Below, in pieces: positions 1-8,043 of a stretch of 56,199 bases of DNA. How positions within the stretch are numbered: position 1 is the first letter of the stretch; the number at the start of each line of letters is the position of its first letter. The notes under the pieces are model-generated. The model was not told the DNA's origin. It saw only the letters and a list, made by a program, of their open reading frames with translations, and ran no database searches. Source of the stretch: Paenisporosarcina macmurdoensis (GTDB taxonomy: Bacteria; Bacillota; Bacilli; Bacillales_A; Planococcaceae); assembly GCF_042658845.1 (NCBI RefSeq), contig NZ_JBHSRI010000011.1:1-56199 (forward strand), read 5' to 3'. The translations under genes and the position numbers were made by a program.

Positions 1-113
1 AGTGATAATGGCAAAGAGGTCACACCCGTTCCCATACCGAACACGGAAGTTAAGCTCTTTAGCGCCAATGGTAGTTGGGGGTCTCCCCCTGCAAGAGTAG
101 GACGTCGCTAGGC
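1..113 (+). rRNA. rrf: 5S ribosomal RNA, 5' end cut by the window edge
   Basis: The highly conserved Bacillales 5S core (CACACCCGTTCCCATACCGA, then ACACGGAAGTTAAGCTC) is at about 21-56, and the characteristic 3' end GAGTAGGACGTCGCTAGG at about 95-112. Only a few bases of the 5' arm of helix I are missing, so the window begins inside the gene. It closes an rRNA operon whose 16S and 23S genes lie to the left. No tRNA cluster follows; a terminator is reached within ten bases. Confidence 0.97.
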
Positions 114-119
114 AAATAG

Positions 120-154
120 AAAACCGGTACCTGTTAAAGGGTATCGGTTTTTTT
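120..154 (+). terminator. Intrinsic terminator of the upstream rRNA operon
   Basis: An 11-bp stem (AAACCGGTACC pairing with GGGTATCGGTTT, one G-U pair) is followed directly by a run of T. It lies seven bases after the 5S gene. Confidence 0.93.
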
Positions 155-389
155 GTGTTCCAATAAATTGAAGTTGAAGAAATAGATGATCAATAAATAG
201 TCCTATGGTACAAAGGAAAGGTATTGACTATATTGCATGTAATTTTCTATTGATTCGAAGATGGGCGAGAAAGAGGAGGACCAGAGAGTTCGAGGAAACA
301 ATTGTACTTTAACAATCAAATTACTTCTCTAATGTGTTGCTCACCCAACAGCAGCGTAGCGAAAACCAAACAAAACCAAACAAAATGGC

Positions 390-419
390 CCTCCTCGAAT
401 AGACCCTCGAGGAGGTTTT
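390..419 (+). terminator. Strong hairpin, possible terminator, no gene attached
   Basis: A perfect 9-bp stem (CCTCCTCGA / TCGAGGAGG, 8-base loop) is followed by TTTT. It stands alone in the 745-base gap between the 5S rRNA and the decarboxylase gene, so its transcript is unknown. It could be the end of a lost gene or part of an intergenic element. Confidence 0.5.
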
Positions 420-436
420 CTGTGGGAGAATATGGG

Positions 437-515
437 TGAATCGGAATAAATTATGGATCAAGCCGAATAAATCATCAATGAAACCGAATAAATCAACCAT
501 CAAGCGGAATAAATC
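437..515. repeat. 21-bp tandem repeat, four copies
   Basis: The core GAATAAAT recurs at 444, 465, 486 and 507, exactly 21 bases apart, within diverged units of the type AAGCCGAATAAATCATCAATG. The period is a multiple of three and the - strand is open across it, giving a 7-residue repeat (DLFGFID-like). There is no ribosome binding site or conserved product to support a gene. Confidence 0.8.
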
Positions 516-566
516 TTACCTTGGCCAATACGTTGAACAGCATCTTCTGAAATTTGTTCAATGATT

Positions 567-640
567 ATAGCCCCTGTAAGGGTAGGACGTCGCTAGGTAA
601 ATAAAAAGCCGGTACCTGTTAAAAGTTGTTGGTTTTTTGC
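567..640 (+). pseudogene. Remnant of a second 5S rRNA 3' end plus terminator
   Basis: Bases 583-597 (TAGGACGTCGCTAGG) are identical to the last part of the 5S gene at 98-112. Bases 609-623 (CCGGTACCTGTTAAA) are identical to the left arm and loop of its terminator at 124-138, in the same order and nearly the same spacing. The rest of the 5S gene is absent. The right arm of the hairpin has drifted (AGTTGTTGG in place of GGGTATCGG), so the terminator is weakened. This is a decayed duplicate of an rrn operon tail. Confidence 0.85.
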
Positions 641-858
641 GTTGAATCTAAGGAAGTAAGAGAGAAAGAGGAACAAAGAAAAGAGGTTTTCTGGCTCTTT
701 TCTGTTAGATAGTGTTTTTATGCAGGAGATAAATCGTATCTCTTGCAAGGCCAAAATCAAATGTAAAATGACTTAACAGCAAATAGGGACAAGATCACTA
801 AAATGTTATTCATATTGTTGTATAATAAGGTCATATTGAAGGTGCGAGGGATTAGCAA

Positions 859-2286
859 ATGGATAAACGACCAATTGTAGAAGCGATGCAACGTTTTTAT
901 GAAAACCAAAACATATCGTTTCATGTGCCAGGCCATAAGCATGGAGCATTGTCTGAATTGCCGCGTGCGTTTATAGATGTGATGAAATTTGATTATACTG
1001 AGCTTGCGGGTCTCGATGATTACCATCACCCTGAAGGTATTATAGAAGAAGCTCAAGTTTTACTTGCAAAAACTTATGGTGCTCAGCATAGTTATTTTCT
1101 GGTCAATGGTTCTACTGTAGGGAATTTAGCAATGGTGTATGCGACATGCAGAGAAGGCGACCGAGTATTGGTTCAACGCAATGCACATAAGTCAGTTTTT
1201 CATGCGCTCGAGTTAGTTGGTGCAGATCCAATATTTTTAACTCCAGAATGGGATGAAGTGACACATTCGGCTACACATGTAAGTTTGGCAACTGTTACAG
1301 CGGCAATAGAACAATATGCTGATGCCAAAGCAATACTATTAACGCATCCAACCTATTACGGGGTGACAAATCCCACTATGGGCGAAGCGATTCGGATAGC
1401 ACATTCACATGGAATTCCGGTGCTAGTTGATGAGGCACACGGTGCACACTTTATAGCAACAGATGAGTTTCCAATGTCTGCGCTTGAAATGGGGGCAGAT
1501 GTAGTTGTACAATCTGCCCATAAAACGTTACCTGCAATGACGATGGGTTCTTATTTACATATTCAATCAAATCTTGTTTCTAAAGAAGAAGTGAACCGTT
1601 ACTTGAGAATGCTTCAATCTAGTAGTCCATCGTATGTATTACTCGCCTCACTCGATGATGCAAGACATTTCATTGGAACATATGAGCAGGAAGATTATCA
1701 GTTATTTGCCAAGACTCGAAAGCAATTTATAGATAGTTTAAGAACAATTGGATCTCTTGAAGTAGTTGAGGTTGATGATCCATTGAAATTACTTTTACGG
1801 GTCCCTAAATTTACTGGTTATAGTTTGCAAAAGCAAATGGAGCGTGAAGGTGTTTACGCGGAGTTAGCGGATCCTGAACAAGTCCTATTGATATTACCGT
1901 TGTTAAAGGCAAGGCACCAATTCCCATTTGCGGAAATACGCATGAAGATTAAGAACGCCGTAGAAAAATGCTTAAAACAACAAAGAGACAAAGTAGATAT
2001 CGATTACTCACATGAATTACAAGCTCTTTCCACTTTAGCTGTTTCGTACAAGGAATTACAGAGTGCAGAAAGTGAATGGATCTTATACACAAAAGCAGCG
2101 AGAAGAATTTGTGCGGGAATGGTTATTCCTTATCCACCAGGCATCCCCTTATTCGTTCGTGGAGAACAAATTACAACGACTAAATTAGAAATGCTTGCGG
2201 ACTATTTAGCGAGGGGAGCAATGATTCAAGGTGAGCATGATTTGGGTCGAAAACAGTTGCTCGTTTTGAAGGAGGAAAAAACATGA
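859..2286 (+). CDS. Orn/Lys/Arg decarboxylase family protein (YaaO-like)
   Basis: A 475-residue, fold-type I PLP-dependent amino acid decarboxylase, presumed cytosolic, expected to release CO2 from lysine, ornithine or arginine to give a polyamine or precursor. The family signature SAHKTLPA carries the Schiff-base lysine at about residue 222, and VDEAHGAHF just before it supplies the cofactor-contacting Asp and His. The C-terminal part (about 370-470) is the usual small domain. It is the short form without the N-terminal wing domain of inducible enterobacterial enzymes. Substrate cannot be told from sequence. The start ATG follows GGTGCGAGGG; a TATAAT lies at 821-826 without a clear -35. The stop overlaps the tmk start by four bases, as at yaaO-tmk in B. 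subtilis. Confidence 0.92.
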   Translation: MDKRPIVEAMQRFYENQNISFHVPGHKHGALSELPRAFIDVMKFDYTELAGLDDYHHPEGIIEEAQVLLAKTYGAQHSYFLVNGSTVGNLAMVYATCREGDRVLVQRNAHKSVFHALELVGADPIFLTPEWDEVTHSATHVSLATVTAAIEQYADAKAILLTHPTYYGVTNPTMGEAIRIAHSHGIPVLVDEAHGAHFIATDEFPMSALEMGADVVVQSAHKTLPAMTMGSYLHIQSNLVSKEEVNRYLRMLQSSSPSYVLLASLDDARHFIGTYEQEDYQLFAKTRKQFIDSLRTIGSLEVVEVDDPLKLLLRVPKFTGYSLQKQMEREGVYAELADPEQVLLILPLLKARHQFPFAEIRMKIKNAVEKCLKQQRDKVDIDYSHELQALSTLAVSYKELQSAESEWILYTKAARRICAGMVIPYPPGIPLFVRGEQITTTKLEMLADYLARGAMIQGEHDLGRKQLLVLKEEKT

Positions 2287-2927
2287 ACAACCAAGGATTT
2301 TTCATTACGATTGAAGGACCAGAAGGCGCAGGAAAGACAACTGTTATGAGTGATGTGGTCGCACAATTGACGGCTGAAGGATACGATATTGTCTCAACAC
2401 GTGAGCCTGGTGGAATTCGGATTTCGGAACATATACGAGAAGTAATCTTAAATAACACATATACTGAGATGGACGGTCGTACAGAAGCCCTTTTATATGC
2501 AGCGGCGAGACGTCAACATTTGGTTGAGAAGATAGCTCCAGCACTGAAAGATAATAAAATTGTTTTATGTGATCGCTTTATAGATGCTTCCCTTGCTTAC
2601 CAGGGATATGCACGCGGACTAGGAATAGACGAAGTTCTTTCCATTAATGAGTTTGCTATCGGAAAATTAATGCCAGACCTTACATTATTATTCGATCTGG
2701 AGCCGTCAATCGGACTAAATAGAATTGCAAAGCACGATGATAGAGAGAAGAATCGACTCGACGTTGAAAGTTTGGCATTCCATGAATCCGTTAGAGAAGG
2801 ATATCAAGAAGTCGTTAAGCGTTATCCTCACCGTATTCACGTGATCGATGCGTCTAAATCACAAGAACAAGTGACAAAAAATGTACTTGAGGTTCTAAGA
2901 AAATCTCTTCAGTCACGCATGAAATGA
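2283..2927 (+). CDS. tmk: Thymidylate kinase
   Basis: Phosphorylates dTMP to dTDP with ATP, an essential step of dTTP synthesis in the cytosol. The 214-residue length is typical. The P-loop EGPEGAGKTT is at residues 10-19, the DR(F/I) nucleoside-binding motif CDRFIDASLAYQG lies near residue 97, and the LID region follows at about 140-160. The ATG overlaps the preceding stop (ATGA), and GGAGG at 2269-2274 serves as its ribosome binding site, so translation is probably coupled to the decarboxylase. darA follows after 55 bases, as in B. subtilis. Confidence 0.97.
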   Translation: MNNQGFFITIEGPEGAGKTTVMSDVVAQLTAEGYDIVSTREPGGIRISEHIREVILNNTYTEMDGRTEALLYAAARRQHLVEKIAPALKDNKIVLCDRFIDASLAYQGYARGLGIDEVLSINEFAIGKLMPDLTLLFDLEPSIGLNRIAKHDDREKNRLDVESLAFHESVREGYQEVVKRYPHRIHVIDASKSQEQVTKNVLEVLRKSLQSRMK

Positions 2928-2982
2928 TCCGTCTTTTCATGTTATAATATTAGGAAGAACTTCCGGAAAAGGGGTTGAGCTG

Positions 2983-3312
2983 ATGAAACTTATCGTGGCT
3001 GTTGTCCAAGATCAAGATAGTAGTCGTTTATCTAGTGCACTGACAAAAGGTGATTTTCGTGCAACTAAGTTAGCGAGTACTGGTGGGTTTTTACGTTCAG
3101 GAAATACAACGTTTTTAATCGGTACAGAGGATGATTTAGTATCTAATGCACTTGATTTAATTCGAGATAATTGCCGTTCTCGTGAGCAAATGGTAGCTCC
3201 TGTATCTCCTATGGGAGGCAATGCGGATTCATACATTCCTTACCCAGTTGAAGTTGAAGTTGGTGGCGCGACAGTATTTGTGCTTCCAATTGAACAGTTC
3301 CATCATTTTTAA
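2983..3312 (+). CDS. darA: Cyclic di-AMP receptor, PII-like protein DarA (YaaQ/PstA)
   Basis: A 109-residue PII-like trimeric protein that binds the second messenger c-di-AMP; its downstream target is not established in most species. The sequence matches the family from the first residues (MKLIVAVVQDQDS) to the end (VFVLPIEQFHHF), including the glycine-rich segments TGGFLRSGNTTF and the C-terminal beta hairpin. The ATG follows AAGGGGTTGAGCTG. In B. subtilis yaaR stands between this gene and holB; here a terminator comes straight after the stop, so yaaR is missing from this position. Confidence 0.95.
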   Translation: MKLIVAVVQDQDSSRLSSALTKGDFRATKLASTGGFLRSGNTTFLIGTEDDLVSNALDLIRDNCRSREQMVAPVSPMGGNADSYIPYPVEVEVGGATVFVLPIEQFHHF

Positions 3313-3353
3313 CCGATTTATTCGCCATTAATTTTATGTAGCCATACACGAAA

Positions 3354-3392
3354 ATCCCGTGTTTTCCGGATATCCGGAGCACGGTTTTTTTT
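3354..3392 (+). terminator. Terminator after darA
   Basis: CCGTG/CACGG outer stem and CCGGA/TCCGG inner stem, followed by eight T. The T run ends at the upstream side of holB, which therefore needs read-through or its own promoter. Confidence 0.85.
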
Positions 3393-3414
3393 GAAAGAGA
3401 GGGTGAGCAACGAA

Positions 3415-4419
3415 ATGAATGCAAACCTAAAGGACGTAAGAAAATTACAACCTGTTGTTATGAAGCAACTTTCAACGGTTTTTCAAAAAAATCGAGTTGC
3501 TCACGCATATCTTTTTGAAGGAGCAAAAGGCACTGGTAAAGTTGCAGTGATGCGATCTTTTGTGAAATTATTGTTATGTGAACAACCGATTGAAAATGTT
3601 TCATGTGAAACATGTCGCGGCTGTAGGAGATTTGAGTCAGGCAATCATCCGAATTTTATTCAGATTGAGCCAGACGGTCAAGATATTAAAAAAGATCAAA
3701 TGTTACAACTGATTTTTGAGATGAATAAAACGGCTCTAGAAGCGGGTCGTAAAATATATGTATTACACAGGGCAGACCGATTAAATGCTTCGGCTGCAAA
3801 TACCTTACTGAAATTTTTAGAAGAACCTGAAGGATTGGTTACTGCTATCTTATTGACGGAAAAAGCACATGCGATTTTACCAACGATTCGATCCCGTAGT
3901 CAAATTGTTTCTTTTCCATCGATTCCTCTTGATGAACGAGTTAAAGTAATGTTAGATGAAGGTCTTACAGCATCGATGGCGGCAACCGTTACTATGGTAA
4001 CTAATGATTTGGAAGAGTCATTACGATTGGCAAAAGATGAGCAATTTGCACAGGTTCGAAAAACAGTGTTAAAATTGGTAGAGGCAGTTGAAACGAATGT
4101 GCATGAAGCGATGCTAACAGTACATGAGGATTGGTTACCTTTGTTAAAAGAAAAAGAAGAAACAGAACAAGCATTGGATTTACTTTTATTCGCATACCGC
4201 GATTTAGTGGCAGTTAAGGCGAATAGTAATGCAACATATACGTATCCGGATTTCTTGCCATTTTATCAACAACGCGCTCTTCACATTACGTATGAGCAGT
4301 TGTCAAATAAAATTGAGGCCATATTAAAAGCGAAGCAACAATTGCATCGCAATATGAATCGGACGCTGTTAATGGAGCAGTTAATGCTGAATTTGCAGGG
4401 GGGATATTCATTTGTATAA
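3415..4419 (+). CDS. holB: DNA polymerase III delta' subunit
   Basis: Clamp-loader subunit of the replicative polymerase. It belongs to the AAA+ fold and works with delta and tau to open the beta clamp. The start used is the ATG at 3415, ten bases after GAGAGGGTG, giving 334 residues, close to the family length; the reading frame stays open to a TTG at 3391, but that lies on the terminator T run. Seen are the P-loop-like EGAKGTGKVAV (lysine kept), four cysteines of the zinc module (CETCRGC with an earlier CEQP), the sensor SRSQIVSFPS and the NTLLKFLEEP motif typical of delta'. The 3' end overlaps ricT by eight bases. Confidence 0.95.
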   Translation: MNANLKDVRKLQPVVMKQLSTVFQKNRVAHAYLFEGAKGTGKVAVMRSFVKLLLCEQPIENVSCETCRGCRRFESGNHPNFIQIEPDGQDIKKDQMLQLIFEMNKTALEAGRKIYVLHRADRLNASAANTLLKFLEEPEGLVTAILLTEKAHAILPTIRSRSQIVSFPSIPLDERVKVMLDEGLTASMAATVTMVTNDLEESLRLAKDEQFAQVRKTVLKLVEAVETNVHEAMLTVHEDWLPLLKEKEETEQALDLLLFAYRDLVAVKANSNATYTYPDFLPFYQQRALHITYEQLSNKIEAILKAKQQLHRNMNRTLLMEQLMLNLQGGYSFV

Positions 4420-5227
4420 TGTGGTAGGTGTCCGCTTCAAAAAAGCGGGTAAAATATATTATTTTGATCCAATTGATTTTCCTTTGGAAAAGGATCAGTA
4501 TGTTATTGTAGAGACAGCACGAGGGATAGAGTATGGCAAGGTTGTAGTTGCCATTAAACAAGTTGAGGAACACGATGTGGTTTTGCCACTTAAACAAGTC
4601 GTACGTCCAGCAGATGAACGTGATCGTCATCAAGTAAAAGAAAACAAACTAGAATCCCAGCATGCATTTGATCTTGGAACAGAAAAGATCGTCGAACACA
4701 CGTTAGACATGAAGCTAGTGGATGTAGAATATACGTTTGACCGCAATAAAATCATCTTTTATTTTACAGCTGAAGGTCGAGTGGACTTCCGTGATTTGGT
4801 AAAAGATTTAGCTTCTGTCTTTAGAACACGAATTGAGCTTCGTCAAATTGGTGTAAGAGATGAAGCGAAAATGCTAGGCGGAATTGGTCCATGTGGACGA
4901 ATGCTGTGTTGTTCTACATTTTTAGGTGATTTTGAACCGGTTTCAATTAAAATGGCGAAGGATCAAAACTTGTCTCTAAATCCTTCGAAAATTTCAGGTT
5001 TATGTGGACGATTAATGTGCTGTCTTAAATACGAAAATGATGAGTATGAAACAGCAAAAGAGTTAATGCCTGATATGGGCGCACGTATATCAACACCTGA
5101 TGGTAAAGGTAAGGTAGTAGGAATTAACTTGTTAGAACGCGTGATGCAAGTAGAAATAGCTGACCAACAACGTGTGCTTGATTATACATTAGAAGAAATA
5201 CAACAATATGCAGAAACCCAGGTGTAA
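4412..5227 (+). CDS. ricT: Stage 0 sporulation/RNA-maturation protein RicT (YaaT), PSP1 domain
   Basis: Component of the RicA-RicF-RicT complex that stimulates Spo0F phosphorelay output, competence and biofilm formation and assists RNase Y-dependent mRNA processing in B. subtilis. The 271-residue length and PSP1 domain (about 60-150) agree. Two cysteine-rich motifs, CGRMLCCSTFLG and LCGRLMCCLKYE, supply the ligands for the iron-sulfur clusters known in the complex. Translation starts at TTG 4412 (MYNVVGVRFKKAG), preceded by GGGGGGAT and overlapping the holB end. The non-ATG start is typical of this gene. Confidence 0.95.
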   Translation: MYNVVGVRFKKAGKIYYFDPIDFPLEKDQYVIVETARGIEYGKVVVAIKQVEEHDVVLPLKQVVRPADERDRHQVKENKLESQHAFDLGTEKIVEHTLDMKLVDVEYTFDRNKIIFYFTAEGRVDFRDLVKDLASVFRTRIELRQIGVRDEAKMLGGIGPCGRMLCCSTFLGDFEPVSIKMAKDQNLSLNPSKISGLCGRLMCCLKYENDEYETAKELMPDMGARISTPDGKGKVVGINLLERVMQVEIADQQRVLDYTLEEIQQYAETQV

Positions 5228-5252
5228 TGGACTGAACAATGAGGTGATTTAT

Positions 5253-5618
5253 GTGAAAGATCGTAATTTCTTGGATACGGTCATGGAGTTTGAACAGCAA
5301 CTAGAATCATTGCAAGGACAGTTCCATGCACTTAAAGAATTCGTAGCATTTATGATGGAGGAACATCAGTCTTTGCAACAAGAGAATTTTCTTCTTCGCC
5401 AACGGTTAGATGAAATTCATGCTGCTGAAGAGGAAGTTTTAAAACAGTCCGAACTGAATGCGAAAAAATTAAGCCGTCTTGATATTGGAGAAGGTTATGA
5501 TAATTTAGCGCGATTATATCAAGAAGGTTTCCATGTGTGCCATGTGCATTTTGGAAGCTCACGCAAAGGTGAAGATTGCTTATTTTGCCTTGCCTTCTTA
5601 AATAAACAAAACGGGTGA
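5253..5618 (+). CDS. yabA: Replication initiation control protein YabA
   Basis: Negative regulator of DnaA that bridges it to the DNA polymerase clamp DnaN. Starting at GTG 5253, six bases after GAGGTG, it has 121 residues, in line with the 119 of B. subtilis; the upstream in-frame ATG at 5208 lies inside ricT and has no binding site. The N-terminal half (about 1-60) is a leucine-zipper coiled coil that tetramerises. The C-terminal domain has the conserved block DIGEGYDNLARLYQEGFH followed by CHVHFG and CLFC, which bind zinc. Confidence 0.95.
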   Translation: MKDRNFLDTVMEFEQQLESLQGQFHALKEFVAFMMEEHQSLQQENFLLRQRLDEIHAAEEEVLKQSELNAKKLSRLDIGEGYDNLARLYQEGFHVCHVHFGSSRKGEDCLFCLAFLNKQNG

Positions 5619-5713
5619 TGAAAGGCTGAGTCCACTGTAAGTTAGTGGATGTCGGTCTTTTGTTGCGCTGATAGGAAGAAAGAATATTTCGGATATCAGC
5701 ATATAAAAGGTAG

Positions 5714-5749
5714 CAGCTTCCACCAATATGGGTGAAAGCTGTGTTTTTC
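5714..5749 (+). terminator. Terminator after yabA
   Basis: CAGCTTCCACC pairs with GGTGAAAGCTG (one mismatch) and is followed by TGTTTTT. It ends just before the ribosome binding site of the next gene. A weaker 6-bp hairpin sits upstream at about 5633-5652. Confidence 0.65.
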
Positions 5750-5770
5750 TAATGTTGGAGGGAATAGCAA

Positions 5771-6517
5771 ATGGACTTACACTTACAAGACGATGAGCGA
5801 TTGGACTATTTGCTAGCAGAAGAACTTCGTATCATTCAAAGTCCGTCGGTTTTTTCTTTTTCACTCGATGCCGTATTACTTGCTAAGTTTACATATGTAC
5901 CGATCAAACAAGGCGCTATTGTGGATTTATGTTCAGGAAATGGGGTCATCCCATTATTTTTAAGTGCTAGAACTCAGGCGAAAATTATTGGAGTTGAATT
6001 GCAACAGCGGTTAGCTGATATGGCTGTGCGAAGTGTGCATTACAATCAATTACACGAACAAATTACCATTATTGAAGGTGATGTTAAAACAATTCCGAAA
6101 CAACTGGGGTTTGAAAAGTTTGATGTAGTTACGTGCAATCCTCCTTATTTCCCTGCGCATGAAGCAAGTAATAAAAACTTAAAAGAACATATGGCCATTG
6201 CTAGACATGAACTGCATTTAACTTTAGATGAAGCGGTGCAATCAGCAAGTCAATTACTGAAGCAAGGTGGAAAAGCGGCATTTGTCCATCGTCCGGGACG
6301 GTTGTTAGATATCGTAACAGCGATGAGAGCCAATCGATTGGAGCCTAAACGTATTCGCTTCGTTTACCCAAAAGAAGGAAAAGAAGCGAATACGTTATTA
6401 ATAGAAGGAATTAAAGATGGCAAACCTGATTTAAAGATTCTTCCCCCCCTATATGTCTATGATCAACATGGCGAATACACAGAAGAAGTGCGAGAGATGT
6501 TATATGGAAAGAACTAA
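5771..6517 (+). CDS. trmN6: tRNA1(Val) A37 N6-methyltransferase family (YabB)
   Basis: S-adenosylmethionine-dependent methyltransferase of the TrmN6 (YfiC/YabB) family, which methylates N6 of adenosine 37 in a tRNA; the exact tRNA is inferred from family only. The Rossmann SAM motif is seen at VDLCSGNGVIPLFL (about residues 54-67) with the acidic residue in GVELQQ. The catalytic NPPY motif of adenine-N6 enzymes is TCNPPYFPAHEA (about 121-132). The 248-residue length is usual. The ATG follows GGAGGG. It overlaps yazA, with which it forms a conserved pair. Confidence 0.94.
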   Translation: MDLHLQDDERLDYLLAEELRIIQSPSVFSFSLDAVLLAKFTYVPIKQGAIVDLCSGNGVIPLFLSARTQAKIIGVELQQRLADMAVRSVHYNQLHEQITIIEGDVKTIPKQLGFEKFDVVTCNPPYFPAHEASNKNLKEHMAIARHELHLTLDEAVQSASQLLKQGGKAAFVHRPGRLLDIVTAMRANRLEPKRIRFVYPKEGKEANTLLIEGIKDGKPDLKILPPLYVYDQHGEYTEEVREMLYGKN

Positions 6518-6776
6518 TGACCATACTTTTTATGTGTTGGAATGTGTAGACGGGTCGTACTATGCTGGTTACACCAATGATTTGAGCAAGCGGGTGAGTG
6601 TTCATAATAGTGGTAAAGGGGCAAAGTATACACGAGCGAGACTCCCTGTAGCATGTATTTATCAAGAAGTTCATGAAACGAAACAACTCGCTATGAAAGC
6701 AGAATATGCATTCAAACAGTTAACGAAGATTAAGAAAACAGATTATATAGCAAATGGATCGAGAGGTGAACAATGA
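6504..6776 (+). CDS. yazA: GIY-YIG domain protein YazA
   Basis: A 90-residue single-domain protein of the UvrC/intron-endonuclease (GIY-YIG) superfamily, function unknown; possible role in DNA repair or recombination, related to E. coli YhbQ. The start at ATG 6504 gives the normal N-terminus (TFYVLECVDGSYYAGYTND), where YVL and YAGYT correspond to the GIY and YIG motifs. The conserved arginine (KRVSVHNSGKGAKYTR) and later glutamate (KAEYAFK) are kept. It overlaps trmN6 by 14 bases and rsmI by four, so the three are translated as one unit. Confidence 0.92.
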   Translation: MERTNDHTFYVLECVDGSYYAGYTNDLSKRVSVHNSGKGAKYTRARLPVACIYQEVHETKQLAMKAEYAFKQLTKIKKTDYIANGSRGEQ

Positions 6777-7657
6777 TGAAGACACAAAAAAGCTTTTCAG
6801 GACAATCAACAACTGGGATATTGTATTTGGTTGCTACTCCAATAGGAAATCTAGAGGATATGACAATTCGTGCGATTCGTCTTATGAAAGAAGCCGATTA
6901 TATCGCTGCTGAAGACACTCGAAATACGAAGAGGCTGTGTAACTACTTTGAAATTGATACACCGCTCATCAGTTATCATGAACATAATCTAGAATATGGT
7001 GGAGATAAACTTCTTGAGCTACTTCGAGCAGGAAAGAATATTGCTCTTGTTAGTGATGCGGGTTTACCTTGTATTTCAGATCCAGGAGCAGATATTGTTG
7101 CTAAAGCGGTGGCTGAACATTTATCTGTGGTACCAATTCCAGGGGCAAACGCGGCATTAAGTGCATTAATTTCATCGGGTCTATCGACGTTGTCATTTAC
7201 TTTTTACGGCTTTTTACCGAGACAAAAAAAGGATCGAAAAGCTGCACTCGAAGCTATTCAATATCATAAAGAGACCATGATTTTTTATGAAGCTCCACAT
7301 CGATTAAAAGATACTTTGCGGGATGCGCAACAAATATTGGGGGCATCTAGAAAAGTAGTGTTGGCACGAGAAGTGACGAAAAAGTTTGAAGAATTTGTTA
7401 GAGGTACTTTGGAAGAAGCTGTCTCTTGGGCGGAAAACGAAGATATCCGAGGCGAGTTTGTCTTAGTATTTGCTGGTTCTACTGAAGAAAACCCTTTGGA
7501 AAGTGAGAAATGGTGGATGGATTTATCTATTATTGATCATGTGAATCAGGTAATTGAAAAACAATCACTGACGTCTAAAGAGGCGATAAAAGTGGTGGCG
7601 GTAGAACGGGATTTACCAAAGAGAGAAGTCTATCAAGAATTTCATATTCAAGAATAA
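6773..7657 (+). CDS. rsmI: 16S rRNA (cytidine(1402)-2'-O)-methyltransferase
   Basis: Methylates the 2'-O of C1402 in the decoding centre of 16S rRNA using SAM. The 294-residue protein is a tetrapyrrole-methylase fold member with the signatures LVATPIGNLEDMTIRA (about 18-33), AAEDTRNTKRL, SDAGLPCISDPG and VPIPGANAALSAL. Two tandem ATG codons begin the gene (6773 and 6776) after GAGAGGTG; the first overlaps the yazA stop. A symmetric terminator separates it from the convergent abrB, the standard arrangement in Bacillus. Confidence 0.97.
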   Translation: MMKTQKSFSGQSTTGILYLVATPIGNLEDMTIRAIRLMKEADYIAAEDTRNTKRLCNYFEIDTPLISYHEHNLEYGGDKLLELLRAGKNIALVSDAGLPCISDPGADIVAKAVAEHLSVVPIPGANAALSALISSGLSTLSFTFYGFLPRQKKDRKAALEAIQYHKETMIFYEAPHRLKDTLRDAQQILGASRKVVLAREVTKKFEEFVRGTLEEAVSWAENEDIRGEFVLVFAGSTEENPLESEKWWMDLSIIDHVNQVIEKQSLTSKEAIKVVAVERDLPKREVYQEFHIQE

Positions 7658-7693
7658 AAAAATCCGGAGAGACAAAATGTCGCTCCGGATTTT
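7658..7693. terminator. Bidirectional terminator between rsmI and abrB
   Basis: AAAATCCGGAG and CTCCGGATTTT form an 11-bp stem, extended by GACA/TGTC. A/T runs on both sides let it work for both convergent genes. Confidence 0.92.
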
Positions 7694-7697
7694 GAAC

Positions 7698-7976
7698 TTA
7701 TTTACTTTGGTTTGTTTGAATTTCTTTTACTAACAAATCTGCGCCTTCTGGGCTTAAGATTAATTTTCCGCCAACTAAACGGAAGTTATCATCTGAAACT
7801 TCACCAGTAACAACACAAGTCATGTTTGGTAAATATTTTTTTAAGATGATTTTATCTTCATCAACATATATTTCTAATGCGTCTTTTTCTGCAATTCCTA
7901 AAGTACGGCGAAGTTCTATTGGAATAACTACGCGTCCTAATTCATCAACTTTACGTACGATACCTGTAGATTTCAT
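7698..7976 (-). CDS. abrB: Transition-state regulator AbrB
   Basis: Global DNA-binding repressor of stationary-phase genes (sporulation, competence, antibiotic and protease genes), a tetramer of swapped-hairpin SpoVT/AbrB domains. The 92-residue sequence is almost the B. subtilis protein: the N-terminal DNA-binding domain (1-53) begins MKSTGIVRKVDELGRVVIPI and contains the LRRTLGI basic loop. The single cysteine (MTC, residue 54) needed for the multimer is present. The ribosome binding site GAGAGGAGTG lies five bases before the start. It is one of only three - strand genes in the window and has its own sigma-A promoter with Spo0A-like boxes downstream. Confidence 0.97.
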   Translation of the reverse strand: MKSTGIVRKVDELGRVVIPIELRRTLGIAEKDALEIYVDEDKIILKKYLPNMTCVVTGEVSDDNFRLVGGKLILSPEGADLLVKEIQTNQSK

Positions 7977-8006
7977 AAAAACACTCCTCTCGAATTATAA
8001 AGCTAA

Positions 8007-8023
8007 TTCGTCAAATTTCGACA
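8007..8023 (-). promoter_or_regulatory. Tandem Spo0A-like boxes in the abrB leader
   Basis: On the - strand TGTCGAA (8017-8023) and TGACGAA (8007-8013) lie ten bases apart, one helical turn, just downstream of the abrB promoter. They match the 0A-box core TGNCGAA. Repression of abrB by Spo0A~P through boxes in this position is established for B. subtilis. Confidence 0.7.
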
Positions 8024-8043
8024 TTTATTGCTGTCTGTTATTT

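Noticed and set aside
321..503. Open frame of 60 codons on the - strand across the 21-bp repeat
   Set aside because: Its openness follows from the repeat having a period divisible by three; no ribosome binding site and no recognisable product.
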